Positions 1 to 9,089 of a stretch of DNA of 64,000 bases are shown here, in pieces. Below the pieces are notes generated by a model, which worked only from the letters and a program-made list of their open reading frames with translations, had not been told where the DNA came from and searched no databases. A program made the translations under genes and the position numbers. The DNA is taken from contig NZ_JXQD01000036.1 in assembly GCF_002100145.1 (NCBI RefSeq), forward strand, positions 130,928 to 194,927, given 5' to 3'. Within the stretch, counting starts at the first letter, position 1, and the number at the start of each line of letters is the position of its first letter. The DNA comes from Vibrio sp. qd031 (GTDB taxonomy: Bacteria; Pseudomonadota; Gammaproteobacteria; Enterobacterales; Vibrionaceae).

Positions 1-172
1 ATACAAGAGGGGGTTACATTTAATTACAGTTAAAAATAGCTCGTTACTTTCAATTTAGTGTGCGACCTATTTATTACTAGACGCTATACGATTTAAAAAG
101 TTAACCTTGATCTAAACGAAAAATACGCGTCAATTCAACATAATAAAAATTTAAAATTGGAAAGGGAATTCA

Positions 173-1561
173 ATGTCTATTGCTAAAAATAGCATGCGAA
201 AGCAGTGTTTATTTGCTTTTGGCTGTTTAGTCCTTGGTGGTTGTGCCTCAATTACCCAAAAACAAACGCTCTCTTCTTTTAATAATGCGATGGAGAAAGG
301 GGATTACGTCACCGCTTCTACAATGGCAGTTCAGCACTCTGGTTTCAATGCTAAACATGGCACCGTCGACGATTTACTTTGGGGCCTTCAAGCCGGCCTA
401 ACGCAAGCCCAATTAGGTCAGGTCGACACTTCGATTGCTATTTTAGACGCAAGCGAAAACATGATGAAAGATGAAGACTTAGAAGGTGTCCTTTCACGAA
501 GCACATCCATTATGGGCTCAACATTAACGAATGATGCTCAACTTAGTTATAAACAGTCTCATTATGATGGTGTGATGCTAAATACGACTAAAGCATGGGC
601 GTTTTTGGCTCAAAATGATTATGCAAACGCTCGAGTTGAGCTCAATAGGGCAGAAGAAAGACAAAGAAGAGCGGTTCATTATTTTGAAAAACAGATCTCA
701 AATCAACAGCAAGCGCAATCGGATGAAATCAATGCGCAAATCGATCAAACGTTAACGGCTAAAGAAACTCAAATCGCGCTACAACGAGCCGGATTCCAAA
801 TGGGAAAATGGGAGCCCTACCAGGGCTACGTCAATCCTTTTACAACTTATACTTTTGGGCTCAATTATCTGATTCATGGTAAAAGCCGCTCAGATTACCA
901 AAGAGCCATAGAGGCTTTTGAAAGAGTCGATAGTCTTTCGCCATCACCAATGGTGAAAAAAGATCTTGAACTTGCGCGCCAATTAGCGGCGGGCAATACA
1001 AATGCTCGCAACAATAAGATTTGGCTAGTATTTGAAAATGGTCAATCATCAATTAAAGAAGAAAAACGCGTTGATATTCCGCTGTTCCTAGTAACCAATA
1101 AAGCCAATTATACCGGCATGGCTTTACCAAGACTAAAAGCGCGTGGTGCTGCCTATCCCGAAATTAGAGTGAATGGTGAATCAAGTACCATTGTTGCCGA
1201 TATGGATCGGATCATCGCGGCTGAATTTGATAAAGAATTTCCAACCATCCTTAGTCGAGAAATATCACGCATGCTGGTTAAATTGACGGCAGAAGTCGCA
1301 CTCAATGAGCAAGATGAATTACTTGGGTTGGCAGCGTCCCTTTATTCGATTGCAACTACATCAGCAGATGTTCGCAGCTTTAGTGCCCTGCCAAGTCAGT
1401 ATCACACGGCTCAGGTTGATAAGGTAGGAAACAGCTTTACGTTAGAGATAGGCGGGCAATCACATATCATCGAATTAGACGAATCCGCGAACAGCCATAT
1501 TGTGCATGTAAAAGCTCCCGTCGCAAACGTCGAACCTATCATCAATATAATTAATCTTTAA
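173..1561 (+). CDS. COG3014-family outer-membrane lipoprotein
   Basis: 462-residue lipoprotein of unknown function. A basic start, a hydrophobic stretch and a lipobox (LVLGGC, Cys24) are visible; the residue after Cys24 is Ala, which by the Lol rule points to the outer membrane. The body looks like a helical, TPR-like N-terminal half (for example NDYANARVELNRAEERQRR near residues 148-166), followed by a mixed domain with the VNPFTTYTFGLNYL segment characteristic of COG3014 proteins. The ATG is preceded by a good ribosome site (GGAAAGGGAA). It is the first of five same-strand genes; the next starts 9 bases after its stop. Upstream bases 1-172 are AT-rich and I could not settle a promoter there. 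Family assignment is from memory of the family pattern; the molecular role is unknown. Confidence 0.8.
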   Translation: MSIAKNSMRKQCLFAFGCLVLGGCASITQKQTLSSFNNAMEKGDYVTASTMAVQHSGFNAKHGTVDDLLWGLQAGLTQAQLGQVDTSIAILDASENMMKDEDLEGVLSRSTSIMGSTLTNDAQLSYKQSHYDGVMLNTTKAWAFLAQNDYANARVELNRAEERQRRAVHYFEKQISNQQQAQSDEINAQIDQTLTAKETQIALQRAGFQMGKWEPYQGYVNPFTTYTFGLNYLIHGKSRSDYQRAIEAFERVDSLSPSPMVKKDLELARQLAAGNTNARNNKIWLVFENGQSSIKEEKRVDIPLFLVTNKANYTGMALPRLKARGAAYPEIRVNGESSTIVADMDRIIAAEFDKEFPTILSREISRMLVKLTAEVALNEQDELLGLAASLYSIATTSADVRSFSALPSQYHTAQVDKVGNSFTLEIGGQSHIIELDESANSHIVHVKAPVANVEPIINIINL

Positions 1562-1570
1562 GGTCAAAAT

Positions 1571-2176
1571 ATGTCTAATTACCGCCTATTATTTATTGCA
1601 ACCACTGTTGCCTCAACACTTGCCCTTACCGGTTGTTCTACACCTACTACGGTTATCGATGCCAAGGACCAATCGAGTAATATCGTTGCAGGGTTGTCAT
1701 ACGCAGATTTCAATGGTGCCAGCAGCATATTAATTGATGATCTAAACGCTAGCCCAGGATTCGATCGTGCAGACGGCTCTCGGATTATTGTTTATATGGG
1801 TAATATCGAAAACGACACTATGCAAAGAATTGATACAGACCAACTTGCAAAGGGTCTGCGCGTAAAAATGCTGAGATCAGGTAAGTTTGCAATGACAACA
1901 GCATTTGGTGAAGACAGTGCGACAAAGGATTTCCGAGATCTTAAAGACTCTGACATGGTTGATCAATCGACCGTCAATAAAGGACAAACGGTGATTGCTC
2001 CAGACTTTAGCATGACCGGTAAAATTTTGGAGCGTACCAACAGGTTAGATAATGGTGACACTCGCCTCGATTACTACTTCCAACTCTCGTTAACGCACCT
2101 TAAAACAGGGATTGCATATTGGGAAGGTGAGGAGGTAGTAGGTAAAATCGCTGATGGCTCGAGCGTAAACTGGTAG
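1571..2176 (+). CDS. LpoB-like lipoprotein (TolB-N-like fold)
   Basis: 201-residue lipoprotein with lipobox LALTGC (Cys22, then Ser), so probably outer membrane. The mature part matches the LpoB/YcfM family: DFNGASSILIDDLNAS, then RIIVYMGNIENDTMQRIDT, then a C-terminal FQLSLTHLKTGIAYWEGEE segment that resembles the LpoB end. LpoB in E. coli activates the peptidoglycan synthase PBP1b, but there the gene is not in such a setting. Here it sits between a COG3014 lipoprotein and a CsgG/FlgT-like protein, 2 bases before the next gene, so a structural role in an envelope complex is as likely as PBP activation. An AAGG ribosome site lies 7 bases before the ATG. The name is a family name, not a proven function. 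Confidence 0.75.
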   Translation: MSNYRLLFIATTVASTLALTGCSTPTTVIDAKDQSSNIVAGLSYADFNGASSILIDDLNASPGFDRADGSRIIVYMGNIENDTMQRIDTDQLAKGLRVKMLRSGKFAMTTAFGEDSATKDFRDLKDSDMVDQSTVNKGQTVIAPDFSMTGKILERTNRLDNGDTRLDYYFQLSLTHLKTGIAYWEGEEVVGKIADGSSVNW

Positions 2177-2178
2177 AG

Positions 2179-3606
2179 ATGAAAAAAATGAAAACAAAAA
2201 ATTCACTTAAACAGACGCTACTTGTTAGTGCGTTAGGCTTCTCATTTACGTCTGCTGCTATTGGTCAGACTGATGAGCAAGTTATCGTCGAAATTGATGA
2301 GCCAGCGCAAACAGCGGCGCAAATCACTCAAGATGCGAGTAGCCCTGCTGATGATACACAGCAACAAATTGAACGTTACTTAGCGAAGACTAATCAATCG
2401 ATTATTAATGCTGGCAAGTCTCATTTGTTTAAGTTTTACAGTGGTACTGCACAAATCCCTGTAACCAAAGATAATCCCGATTGGGCAATATTTCGTGCTA
2501 ATGCACTAGATGAAGCTGTTGCAAGTGCGCGAGAGGAGTACCTAAAGACCGTTAACACCTCTGTCATGCAAGAAACCGTTAAAGAGTTTTTTAAAGAGCG
2601 CGGATTGCCAGAACCAACAGCCGACGAATTTAAATCTCAGTCGACGTTTGAACAGCTTATGGATAAGGCGATAGCCGTTGTCGATACCGCGCTCCTCAAT
2701 CAATTGAAAGGGATGGGTATTGACGCTGCTAAATTTGAATCTTCGCCACCGCAAAAGAAACAAACTTTATTACGCCAATACTTTGGAACTAAAACCGTTA
2801 CCACAGCCTATGGTGATATTTCTGGCTTAACCGTCACTAAAACCTTTGAGAACTATCTAGATAATGGCAAAGGGACAGTAGGCGTCATTATGGTTTTGTC
2901 CGCTGACAGGCGCGATCAAATTGTGGATATGGTTAACTCTGATGGTCAGATAGCGCCGTCGCCTGACAAAGCCAACCCCAAGTTTGCTAACATTAACGCC
3001 GCACTTTCTGAGAATCCAGCCCCTTATTTAAACAAAGGTGTACGTGTTCATTATGACGCTCAAGGCTACCCGATGCTAATCGCCTACGGGCAAAGCGGAG
3101 TCACCTATAGCAGCGATCCCGATGAGACTTACTTTGAACGCAAAGCCGCATATGATTTTGCAGAATCAGATGCCTGGGGTTCACTGGCGTCAGCTTATAA
3201 TCTCAGTGGTGAATATAGCCAAAGTGCGCTATCCGCTAAAACAGCAGAAAAAGAACGAATGTCGACACTCGTTGGTCCAGGCTCTGTAAGTACAGCTACA
3301 ACGGGAATTCAGCACAGTATCCGTTCTAGCCTAGAGGCCAGTACTGCGATGACAGCAAAAGTTAGCGGACTAAATGGTGTGACGTTCCAACATAAGTGGC
3401 GCGCTAAACATCCAGCTAGTGGCAAAGAGATGGTTGGTGTTGCGTTGGTTTGGCACCCTATTGCGGTGCAAGAAACCATTAACTTGCAAAGTGGTAAACG
3501 CGCAACCGATATTAACCAAAGCACGGTTAACGCTAATGAACCCGTCAATTCAACTACTTCAAAAAGCTATGAGTCGGACGACGGTTTCGACTTAGCTGAC
3601 TTTTAA
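2179..3606 (+). CDS. Exported protein of unknown function (LPP20-like region)
   Basis: 475 residues with a Sec signal peptide (MKKMKTKN, then a hydrophobic core, likely cleavage near residue 29). No Cys, so not a lipoprotein. The N-terminal third is acidic and Ala/Gln-rich. The middle has long helices (ANALDEAVASAREEYLKTV near residue 108). Near residue 320 the stretch ERKAAYDFAESDAWGSLA is reminiscent of LPP20/FlgP-type domains, in which repeated Ala-rich helices follow a short strand. I think databases call this family DUF6844, but this is recollection. The start may be ATG 2179 or ATG 2188; neither has a strong ribosome site, and the gene begins 2 bases after the LpoB-like gene, which suggests translational coupling. 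Function unknown. Confidence 0.7.
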   Translation: MKKMKTKNSLKQTLLVSALGFSFTSAAIGQTDEQVIVEIDEPAQTAAQITQDASSPADDTQQQIERYLAKTNQSIINAGKSHLFKFYSGTAQIPVTKDNPDWAIFRANALDEAVASAREEYLKTVNTSVMQETVKEFFKERGLPEPTADEFKSQSTFEQLMDKAIAVVDTALLNQLKGMGIDAAKFESSPPQKKQTLLRQYFGTKTVTTAYGDISGLTVTKTFENYLDNGKGTVGVIMVLSADRRDQIVDMVNSDGQIAPSPDKANPKFANINAALSENPAPYLNKGVRVHYDAQGYPMLIAYGQSGVTYSSDPDETYFERKAAYDFAESDAWGSLASAYNLSGEYSQSALSAKTAEKERMSTLVGPGSVSTATTGIQHSIRSSLEASTAMTAKVSGLNGVTFQHKWRAKHPASGKEMVGVALVWHPIAVQETINLQSGKRATDINQSTVNANEPVNSTTSKSYESDDGFDLADF

Positions 3607-3621
3607 ACGATAAGGGAAAAC

Positions 3622-4785
3622 GTGAAATCACCGATCAAATGGTGGCGCACCCTCGTCATCGCTGCGGCATTATGCGTGGCGATGACGGTTTCCGCGCATG
3701 CCGAAACAATCAACGTAGAGAACACGGGTACGGGTGCATCACTTCAACAGGCAATTGATGAAGCTGTTAGGCGGTCAATCGAGCAGGTGAAGGGTGTTTC
3801 GATTGAAAGTATTCGTATCAACGAGTCTTCCTATGAACGAGACAGCAATAAAGGTTCAAACTTTAAAAACCAATCCCAACACGGCCAATCTGTGACCACT
3901 CAAGGCAATGCCACCTACAGAATTATCAGTGAGAAATGTCAAGCAAACGAGTGTCGAGTAAGACTAAGTGTTGACGTGTCGGTACCTGACGGTTATGAAC
4001 GTCAAAAGAACTTAAAATCACTAAACAAAAATCGCCGTACTATCGCCATTGCCCCCTTTACTGGCCCCAAGGCCGCGGCAATAGCACGTGAAGTTGAAGC
4101 GCGTTTTGTTCAAGATCGCAAATTCTCGGTACTGACTGACTTAAACAGCACTAATTTAGACTATGTACTCGAAGGAAGGGTTATTGAAGCGTATACGCAT
4201 AAATCTGTCACTGATAACTCTAGGACCGTAAAATTAACCGGTGAATATATCGAAGATATCACCACCACCTATCGTTCTAAAGTATTGCTCGAATACAAGT
4301 TAATCGATCGAGTTAATCAGCAGGTAAAGTGGAGCGCCGTAGTTCCAACCACCTCCGGTCGCAATAACCTCAGTTTGCTTATTACACTGTCAGCAGGAAA
4401 AGTGTTTGATCAACTAAAAGAGAACATCTACCCACTTATGCTTATCAAGAATACTGATGGCAGCTTAGTGCTTAATTCTGGTGGTGAAACAGTCAAGCAG
4501 GGGCAGCGCTTTGATGTCTTTTCACTTGGTGAAAAGATTATTGACCCAATAACAAAAGAGTCTCTTGGCTACAATGAAACCAAAGTTGGCCAAGTGCGTG
4601 TTAGTCGCGTGTTGCCTAAACTTGCTTACGTTGAGTTAACTTCTGGGTCGTTGGATAATGTGGCAAAGCATGCGTTTGTTCGCAGTGTTCCTATTGTTTA
4701 CAGTTCTCCCAAAACTCCGACTCCTGTTAAACCTGCCGCAACAAAACCTAAGCAAGATAGCACACCAACCCGCATCTCGTTTTAG
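3622..4785 (+). CDS. CsgG/FlgT-like exported protein
   Basis: 387 residues with a GTG start and a clear signal peptide ending AHA-ET (near residue 28). Three parts can be seen. Residues about 30-135 hold an N-terminal domain with DEAVRRSIEQVKGVSIES. Residues about 140-255 hold a TolB-N/CsgG-like domain (RRTIAIAPFTGPKAAAIARE, then DYVLEGRVIEA and LLEYKLIDRVNQQVKWS). Residues about 275-355 form a small beta domain with KQGQRFDVFSLGE and KVGQVRVSRVLPKLAYVEL. The tail is Pro/Lys-rich. The order N-domain, TolB-N-like domain, small beta domain is like FlgT of the Vibrio flagellar H ring, while the middle domain also matches CsgG. There is no lipobox, as in FlgT and unlike CsgG. No flagellar gene is nearby, so a different outer-membrane assembly is inferred. 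Confidence 0.7.
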   Translation: MKSPIKWWRTLVIAAALCVAMTVSAHAETINVENTGTGASLQQAIDEAVRRSIEQVKGVSIESIRINESSYERDSNKGSNFKNQSQHGQSVTTQGNATYRIISEKCQANECRVRLSVDVSVPDGYERQKNLKSLNKNRRTIAIAPFTGPKAAAIAREVEARFVQDRKFSVLTDLNSTNLDYVLEGRVIEAYTHKSVTDNSRTVKLTGEYIEDITTTYRSKVLLEYKLIDRVNQQVKWSAVVPTTSGRNNLSLLITLSAGKVFDQLKENIYPLMLIKNTDGSLVLNSGGETVKQGQRFDVFSLGEKIIDPITKESLGYNETKVGQVRVSRVLPKLAYVELTSGSLDNVAKHAFVRSVPIVYSSPKTPTPVKPAATKPKQDSTPTRISF

Positions 4786-4852
4786 ATTTACTCCCTATGG
4801 GCAGCTAGTAGCTGCCTTATCTTATATATATATCATTTCACACGGATAGAGC

Positions 4853-6757
4853 ATGAGTTATAAGCAATACTTGGTTCGAGCCTTCGGCATCGTACTCGCC
4901 ACTGCTGCATTCTCAAATGTAAGCGCATACGAAATAACCACTCCAAGCGAACAGTTGTATTTAGAGTCGAGTTTCAAGTCACAAAATGGCGCACCTACCA
5001 TTCATTTTTATACTAAGAAATCTTGTAAAGAAAACTGTGATAGGTATTTAGAAATAGGCAACAAAGTAATGCGTTTCAATCCTGATGCAAGCGTAATAGC
5101 ACGGGCTCGATACAAAGGAAAAAGTTACGCAGTAGTCAAACAAGGTTATATTAAGAATGATGGTAAAAAAAGTTTTAGTCGTGATGAGTATCACTTCGCT
5201 AGTGAGCAGGGGGCACAAAGGCGAATAGCTAAAACGTTGTGTGGTAACTCACTTGATACAGGTATTACAGTTCGTGGTGAGCTTATTTGCGTCACAAACA
5301 AATCTATTGAAGTTCACGATGTCAATGACTCCCAACAAATCGAACTCCCTGTCAGTGCCGACATCGCTACTATCAACAATAACTTAGCTGGCACCTTGGG
5401 CATTTCTATTATTGACACTCAAAGTAAGCAACTGGCCTATAGCAATTATTACAATCTTAATGCGAATGGCGATAAGGCTTGGCAAACAATGCCGACCGTG
5501 ATTCATAGTCGCTCTGATCGCCGTAACGTAATGGCTTTATATCCTGTAAACCGGGCTAAAAGTGTCGTTGCAGTCTATGAATATGTAAGCGCTTTAAACA
5601 AAGGGCTAAATCTATATCAGTTTGATGAAGAAGGAGGCAGTTATCGCGTTGTCACCAATAATGAAGACAATAGCTGGGGATTTGAACCTGAAGTGTTTTA
5701 TATTGGCGGACAATACGTAATCACGGCTAAGCAAGGGTTTAACAACGATAAGGCAACTTACTATATAGACTCATCTTTACTATCGGAACCCGAAACATAT
5801 TCTAATGAAAACAATAATGCGAGCATGTTTGAATTTATGGGAGGTTATGGGGTCCAAGCGAATAAATGGGAAGCTTGGCAGAGTGTTAACGAGGATATTG
5901 AAACTAAATACAGCATTGATGATTCATTACTTCACACTGTTTACCTGCAGGGGCGAATAAAGGATACTCAAGTCAGTCTAAAGTACTTAACCAGTTTAGC
6001 CGATGAAAGTAACACACAAGGTGCAAGCGAATCTGTAGACATTTTAACTGGCCTCGTCGACTTTGATGGTTTTTTTAAGGGTGCAGATACACTGCGTTTT
6101 AAAATGGATATTATGAAAACCAGTGGCACTGCTAATTTCAAATCCAGTAATCAAAATTTCTGTTTACAGAGTGGATGCAATGTTACTAGCGAGTTTGATT
6201 CGAAATATGTCAACATTGAAACTTTAGTATTCAGTGAAGGTGGTAACTTCATGGGACTGAGTTACACAAACTACGCTATGCCTAGCGCACTGGGTTTACA
6301 GACTTCGTCGGAACGGTTACACGGTATCGCGTTCGATGAAGACTATGAACACAAGAAATATATGTTTGTGATTGGTCGTGATGCTGCGGCTTACGCTTCC
6401 CGCTACGAATTGGATTACAAAGGTATTTACCTTCTGCCTACTCTTGGCATTGGTGCGGTGCAACACGGGTTCTCGGATAGCGCCATTCAAGAGGCACTAA
6501 ATGGTGATGGTAGAGATGTCATTGGCGAATTCGCACTAGCACTAACAGGGACGATTGACTTCGGGTATATCTATCAGCGCCGTTGGCTGGAATCAAAAGG
6601 GCTTGGGTATTCAGTACAAGGTGGTCTGCGCGCTAAATACGACTGGACATCATCAAAAGCTGCGTTTACGCCGTCAAGTCATGATGACTTAGAGATCGCT
6701 TATTCAGGCTCGAATTTAATGTGGGGCCCGTATTTGCAGTTCAACGTTATTTTTTAG
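4853..6757 (+). CDS. Probable outer-membrane beta-barrel protein, function unknown
   Basis: 634 residues with a Sec signal peptide (cleavage near SA-YE, residue 25). The first half has repeated short strand-like segments, as in a beta-propeller or beta-rich domain, and two Cys pairs (SCKENC near residue 56; another pair CLQSGC near residue 437). The second half alternates hydrophobic and polar residues and ends FNVIF, the terminal aromatic typical of outer-membrane barrels recognised by BamA. It follows the CsgG/FlgT-like gene after 67 bases and is the last gene of the cluster. I recognise no named family. A weak AT-rich hairpin near 6776-6788 could end the transcript. Confidence 0.65.
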   Translation: MSYKQYLVRAFGIVLATAAFSNVSAYEITTPSEQLYLESSFKSQNGAPTIHFYTKKSCKENCDRYLEIGNKVMRFNPDASVIARARYKGKSYAVVKQGYIKNDGKKSFSRDEYHFASEQGAQRRIAKTLCGNSLDTGITVRGELICVTNKSIEVHDVNDSQQIELPVSADIATINNNLAGTLGISIIDTQSKQLAYSNYYNLNANGDKAWQTMPTVIHSRSDRRNVMALYPVNRAKSVVAVYEYVSALNKGLNLYQFDEEGGSYRVVTNNEDNSWGFEPEVFYIGGQYVITAKQGFNNDKATYYIDSSLLSEPETYSNENNNASMFEFMGGYGVQANKWEAWQSVNEDIETKYSIDDSLLHTVYLQGRIKDTQVSLKYLTSLADESNTQGASESVDILTGLVDFDGFFKGADTLRFKMDIMKTSGTANFKSSNQNFCLQSGCNVTSEFDSKYVNIETLVFSEGGNFMGLSYTNYAMPSALGLQTSSERLHGIAFDEDYEHKKYMFVIGRDAAAYASRYELDYKGIYLLPTLGIGAVQHGFSDSAIQEALNGDGRDVIGEFALALTGTIDFGYIYQRRWLESKGLGYSVQGGLRAKYDWTSSKAAFTPSSHDDLEIAYSGSNLMWGPYLQFNVIF

Positions 6758-6846
6758 AGTTTAATCTACATTCTATGTTTATGCATAGTTTTAGAGCCAA
6801 ATTAGCGAATAGCCTCAGTTCATAATTAATCCAGAGCTTCCGGAAT

Positions 6847-6874
6847 GGGGTCAGAGTCAATTGACTCTGACCCC
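6847..6874. repeat. Perfect 28-base palindrome (REP-like)
   Basis: Two 14-base arms, GGGGTCAGAGTCAA and its exact reverse complement, abut with no loop. It lies between the exported-protein cluster and the tRNA gene. It has no following T-run on either strand, so it is not an ordinary terminator. Its form resembles short palindromes spread by REP-associated tyrosine transposases in marine gammaproteobacteria; that link is from memory. Confidence 0.7.
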
Positions 6875-6881
6875 AAAAGCT

Positions 6882-6915
6882 AAAGGCCTGAGAACGCATG
6901 CGCTCTCAGGCCTTT
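6882..6915 (-). terminator. Terminator of the tRNA-Ile2 gene
   Basis: Perfect 12-bp stem (AAAGGCCTGAGA and its complement) with a 10-base loop, 8 bases beyond the tRNA CCA end on the minus strand. The minus-strand 3' side reads CCTTTAGCTTTT, a weak T-rich tail. Confidence 0.75.
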
Positions 6916-6922
6916 ATGTATT

Positions 6923-6999
6923 TGGTGGCCCCTCACAGACTTGAACTGTGGACCTAACGATTATGAGTCGTGCGCTCTAACCAACTGAGCTAAGGGGCC
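6923..6999 (-). tRNA. tRNA-Ile2 (CAU anticodon, lysidine type; may be labelled Met)
   Basis: A 77-base tRNA with encoded CCA. On the minus strand it opens GGCCCCTTAGCTCAG, has anticodon loop CTCATAA (CAU), a T-arm GTTCAAGTC and closes GGGGCCACCA; the acceptor stem is fully paired. The GGCCCCU start and position beside rpoD match E. coli ileX, whose CAU anticodon is changed to lysidine-AU by TilS and reads AUA codons. It lacks the 3-GC-pair initiator stem and reads as Ile2 rather than elongator Met, though automatic tools often call such genes Met. The 3' end faces the exported-protein cluster, the side where integrases would insert. Confidence 0.88.
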
Positions 7000-7095
7000 G
7001 AATAGGTGAACGATTATAGGGGATGCTTCTCAGGCTGTCTAGAGAGCAAAGGGTGGATTTGCGCTTAGTTTTTATCCACTTAGACCAGTAGATAC

Positions 7096-7123
7096 AAAAA
7101 AGGTGAGCCTAAGCTCACCTTTT
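7096..7123 (-). terminator. Terminator after rpoD
   Basis: Stem GGTGAGC/GCTCACC with a four-base loop; on the minus strand it is followed by TTTTTT. It lies 22 bases beyond the rpoD stop and closes the rpsU-yqeY-dnaG-rpoD operon. Confidence 0.85.
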
Positions 7124-7144
7124 AAACACTTTTACATCAAACGA

Positions 7145-8989
7145 TTACTCGTCCAAGAAGCTGCGCAGGGTTTCTGAGCGGCTTGGGTGACGGAGTTTAC
7201 GCAGTGCTTTTGCTTCGATCTGACGGATACGCTCACGAGTAACGTCGAACTGCTTGCCCACTTCCTCTAGGGTGTGGTCAGTGTTCATGTCGATACCAAA
7301 ACGCATGCGAAGTACTTTCGCTTCACGGGGTGTTAATCCAGCAAGAACGTCTTTAGTCGCGACTTTTAGACTGGTCGATGTTGCAGAGTCTAAAGGAAGC
7401 TCTAGAGTCGTATCTTCGATGAAATCACCTAGATGCGAATCTTCGTCATCACCGATTGGCGTCTCCATAGAGATAGGCTCTTTCGCGATCTTCAATACTT
7501 TACGGATCTTGTCTTCAGGCATTTGCATGCGCTCAGCAAGTTCTTCTGGTAGAGGTTCACGGCCCATTTCTTGAAGCATTTGACGAGAAATACGGTTCAG
7601 CTTGTTGATGGTCTCGATCATGTGAACAGGGATACGAATAGTACGTGCCTGGTCTGCAATTGAACGAGTGATCGCCTGACGGATCCACCATGTAGCGTAA
7701 GTCGAGAACTTGTAACCACGACGGTACTCAAACTTATCAACCGCTTTCATCAAACCGATGTTACCTTCTTGGATAAGATCCAAGAACTGTAGTCCACGGT
7801 TGGTGTACTTCTTCGCAATCGAGATAACCAGACGTAAGTTCGCTTCAACCATCTCTTTCTTGGCGCGACGAGCTTTCGCTTCGCCAATTGACATGCGACG
7901 GCTGATCTCTTTAATGTTTTGAACGGTTAAAGAGGTCTCTTCTTCAATCTGCTTTAGCTTATGAATGCTGCGACGAATTTCTTCTTCGTTACGTTTGATC
8001 TTCGGAATGTACGAAGAGCCAGACGCCAGTACGATATCAAACCAAGCTTGGTTTGATTCGCTGCCTGTGAACAACTGAATAAATTCTTTCTTTGGCATTC
8101 CACCGTATTCTACCGTTTGACGCATAATCAAACGCTCTTGAGTACGAACGCGGTCCATAGAGGTGCGCAATTCGTTAACCAAGTGGTCGAACTGTTTTGG
8201 TGTAAGACGGAACTCGCTAAAGATCTCCAAAAGCTCAGTATTGGCCTTTTGGTAGTCTGCGCCATCACGGCCTTTTTCGTTGATGACCAGCTGAAGATCT
8301 TGGTATGAGTTGCGAAGTGAAGTGAACTTCTCTAGAGCAAGCTCCGGATCAATACCGGTATCTTCTTCTTCGTCATCTTCGTCGTCGTCGCTGTCTTCTG
8401 CGTCTTCGTCTTTCAAGTCGTTTTCAGCCAGCTCTGACCCTACGTGTGTCGCAGTAGGTGCAGCTGTTTCATCATCGTTAGGGTCAACAAAACCGTTGAT
8501 CACGTCAGTTAGACGCATCTCTTCAGCTTGTACTTTGTCGAACTGCTCTAAGATGTAAGGAATGGTACCAGGGTATTCAGCAACAGAGCGCTGTACTTGG
8601 TTAATTCCGTCTTCAATACGTTTTGCAATGTCGATTTCGCCTTCGCGAGTCAACAGCTCTACCGTGCCCATTTCACGCATATACATACGCACAGGGTCGG
8701 TAGTACGGCCAATTTCGCTCTCTACACTTGAAAGTGCAGCGGCAGCCGCTTCTACTGCTTCCTCGTCGACAACGGCATCGTCATCGTTGATAGACATGTC
8801 ATCGTCTTCAGGGGCGCTTTCCACCACCTTGATGCCCATGTCGTTGATCATCTGAATGATATCTTCTACTTGTTCCGAATCTACGATTTCGGCAGGTAGG
8901 TGATCGTTAACTTCTGCGTATGTCAGATAGCCTTGCTCCTTGCCTTTTATAACAAGTTGCTTCAGCTGTGACTGCGGATTTTGATCCAT
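7145..8989 (-). CDS. rpoD: RNA polymerase sigma-70 factor RpoD
   Basis: 614 residues, the usual length for a Vibrio primary sigma factor. Region 1.1 is at the N-terminus; region 1.2 has [20 protein letters not shown] near residue 98. A very acidic tract ([15 protein letters not shown]) lies in the non-conserved region near residue 200. Regions 2.1-2.4 carry [20 protein letters not shown], then the -10 recognition helix with [14 protein letters not shown]. Region 4.2 ends with [20 protein letters not shown], the -35 reading helix. It recognises housekeeping promoters. It is the last gene of the macromolecular synthesis operon, 100 bases after dnaG, with its own terminator after it. Confidence 0.98.
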   Translation of the reverse strand: MDQNPQSQLKQLVIKGKEQGYLTYAEVNDHLPAEIVDSEQVEDIIQMINDMGIKVVESAPEDDDMSINDDDAVVDEEAVEAAAAALSSVESEIGRTTDPVRMYMREMGTVELLTREGEIDIAKRIEDGINQVQRSVAEYPGTIPYILEQFDKVQAEEMRLTDVINGFVDPNDDETAAPTATHVGSELAENDLKDEDAEDSDDDEDDEEEDTGIDPELALEKFTSLRNSYQDLQLVINEKGRDGADYQKANTELLEIFSEFRLTPKQFDHLVNELRTSMDRVRTQERLIMRQTVEYGGMPKKEFIQLFTGSESNQAWFDIVLASGSSYIPKIKRNEEEIRRSIHKLKQIEEETSLTVQNIKEISRRMSIGEAKARRAKKEMVEANLRLVISIAKKYTNRGLQFLDLIQEGNIGLMKAVDKFEYRRGYKFSTYATWWIRQAITRSIADQARTIRIPVHMIETINKLNRISRQMLQEMGREPLPEELAERMQMPEDKIRKVLKIAKEPISMETPIGDDEDSHLGDFIEDTTLELPLDSATSTSLKVATKDVLAGLTPREAKVLRMRFGIDMNTDHTLEEVGKQFDVTRERIRQIEAKALRKLRHPSRSETLRSFLDE

Positions 8990-9089
8990 AGACGGTATCC
9001 AACTTTAGGTCTGGTAAAGAATTATAGTTTGCGAAATGCAGACCGCTCATTATAGCAAAATATCACTTGACGCGCCATTCGATAGGGAT

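Noticed and set aside
8310-8855. Plus-strand Ser-rich frames opposite rpoD
   Set aside because: Antisense shadow of the acidic Asp/Glu tract of RpoD, with no coding signals of its own.
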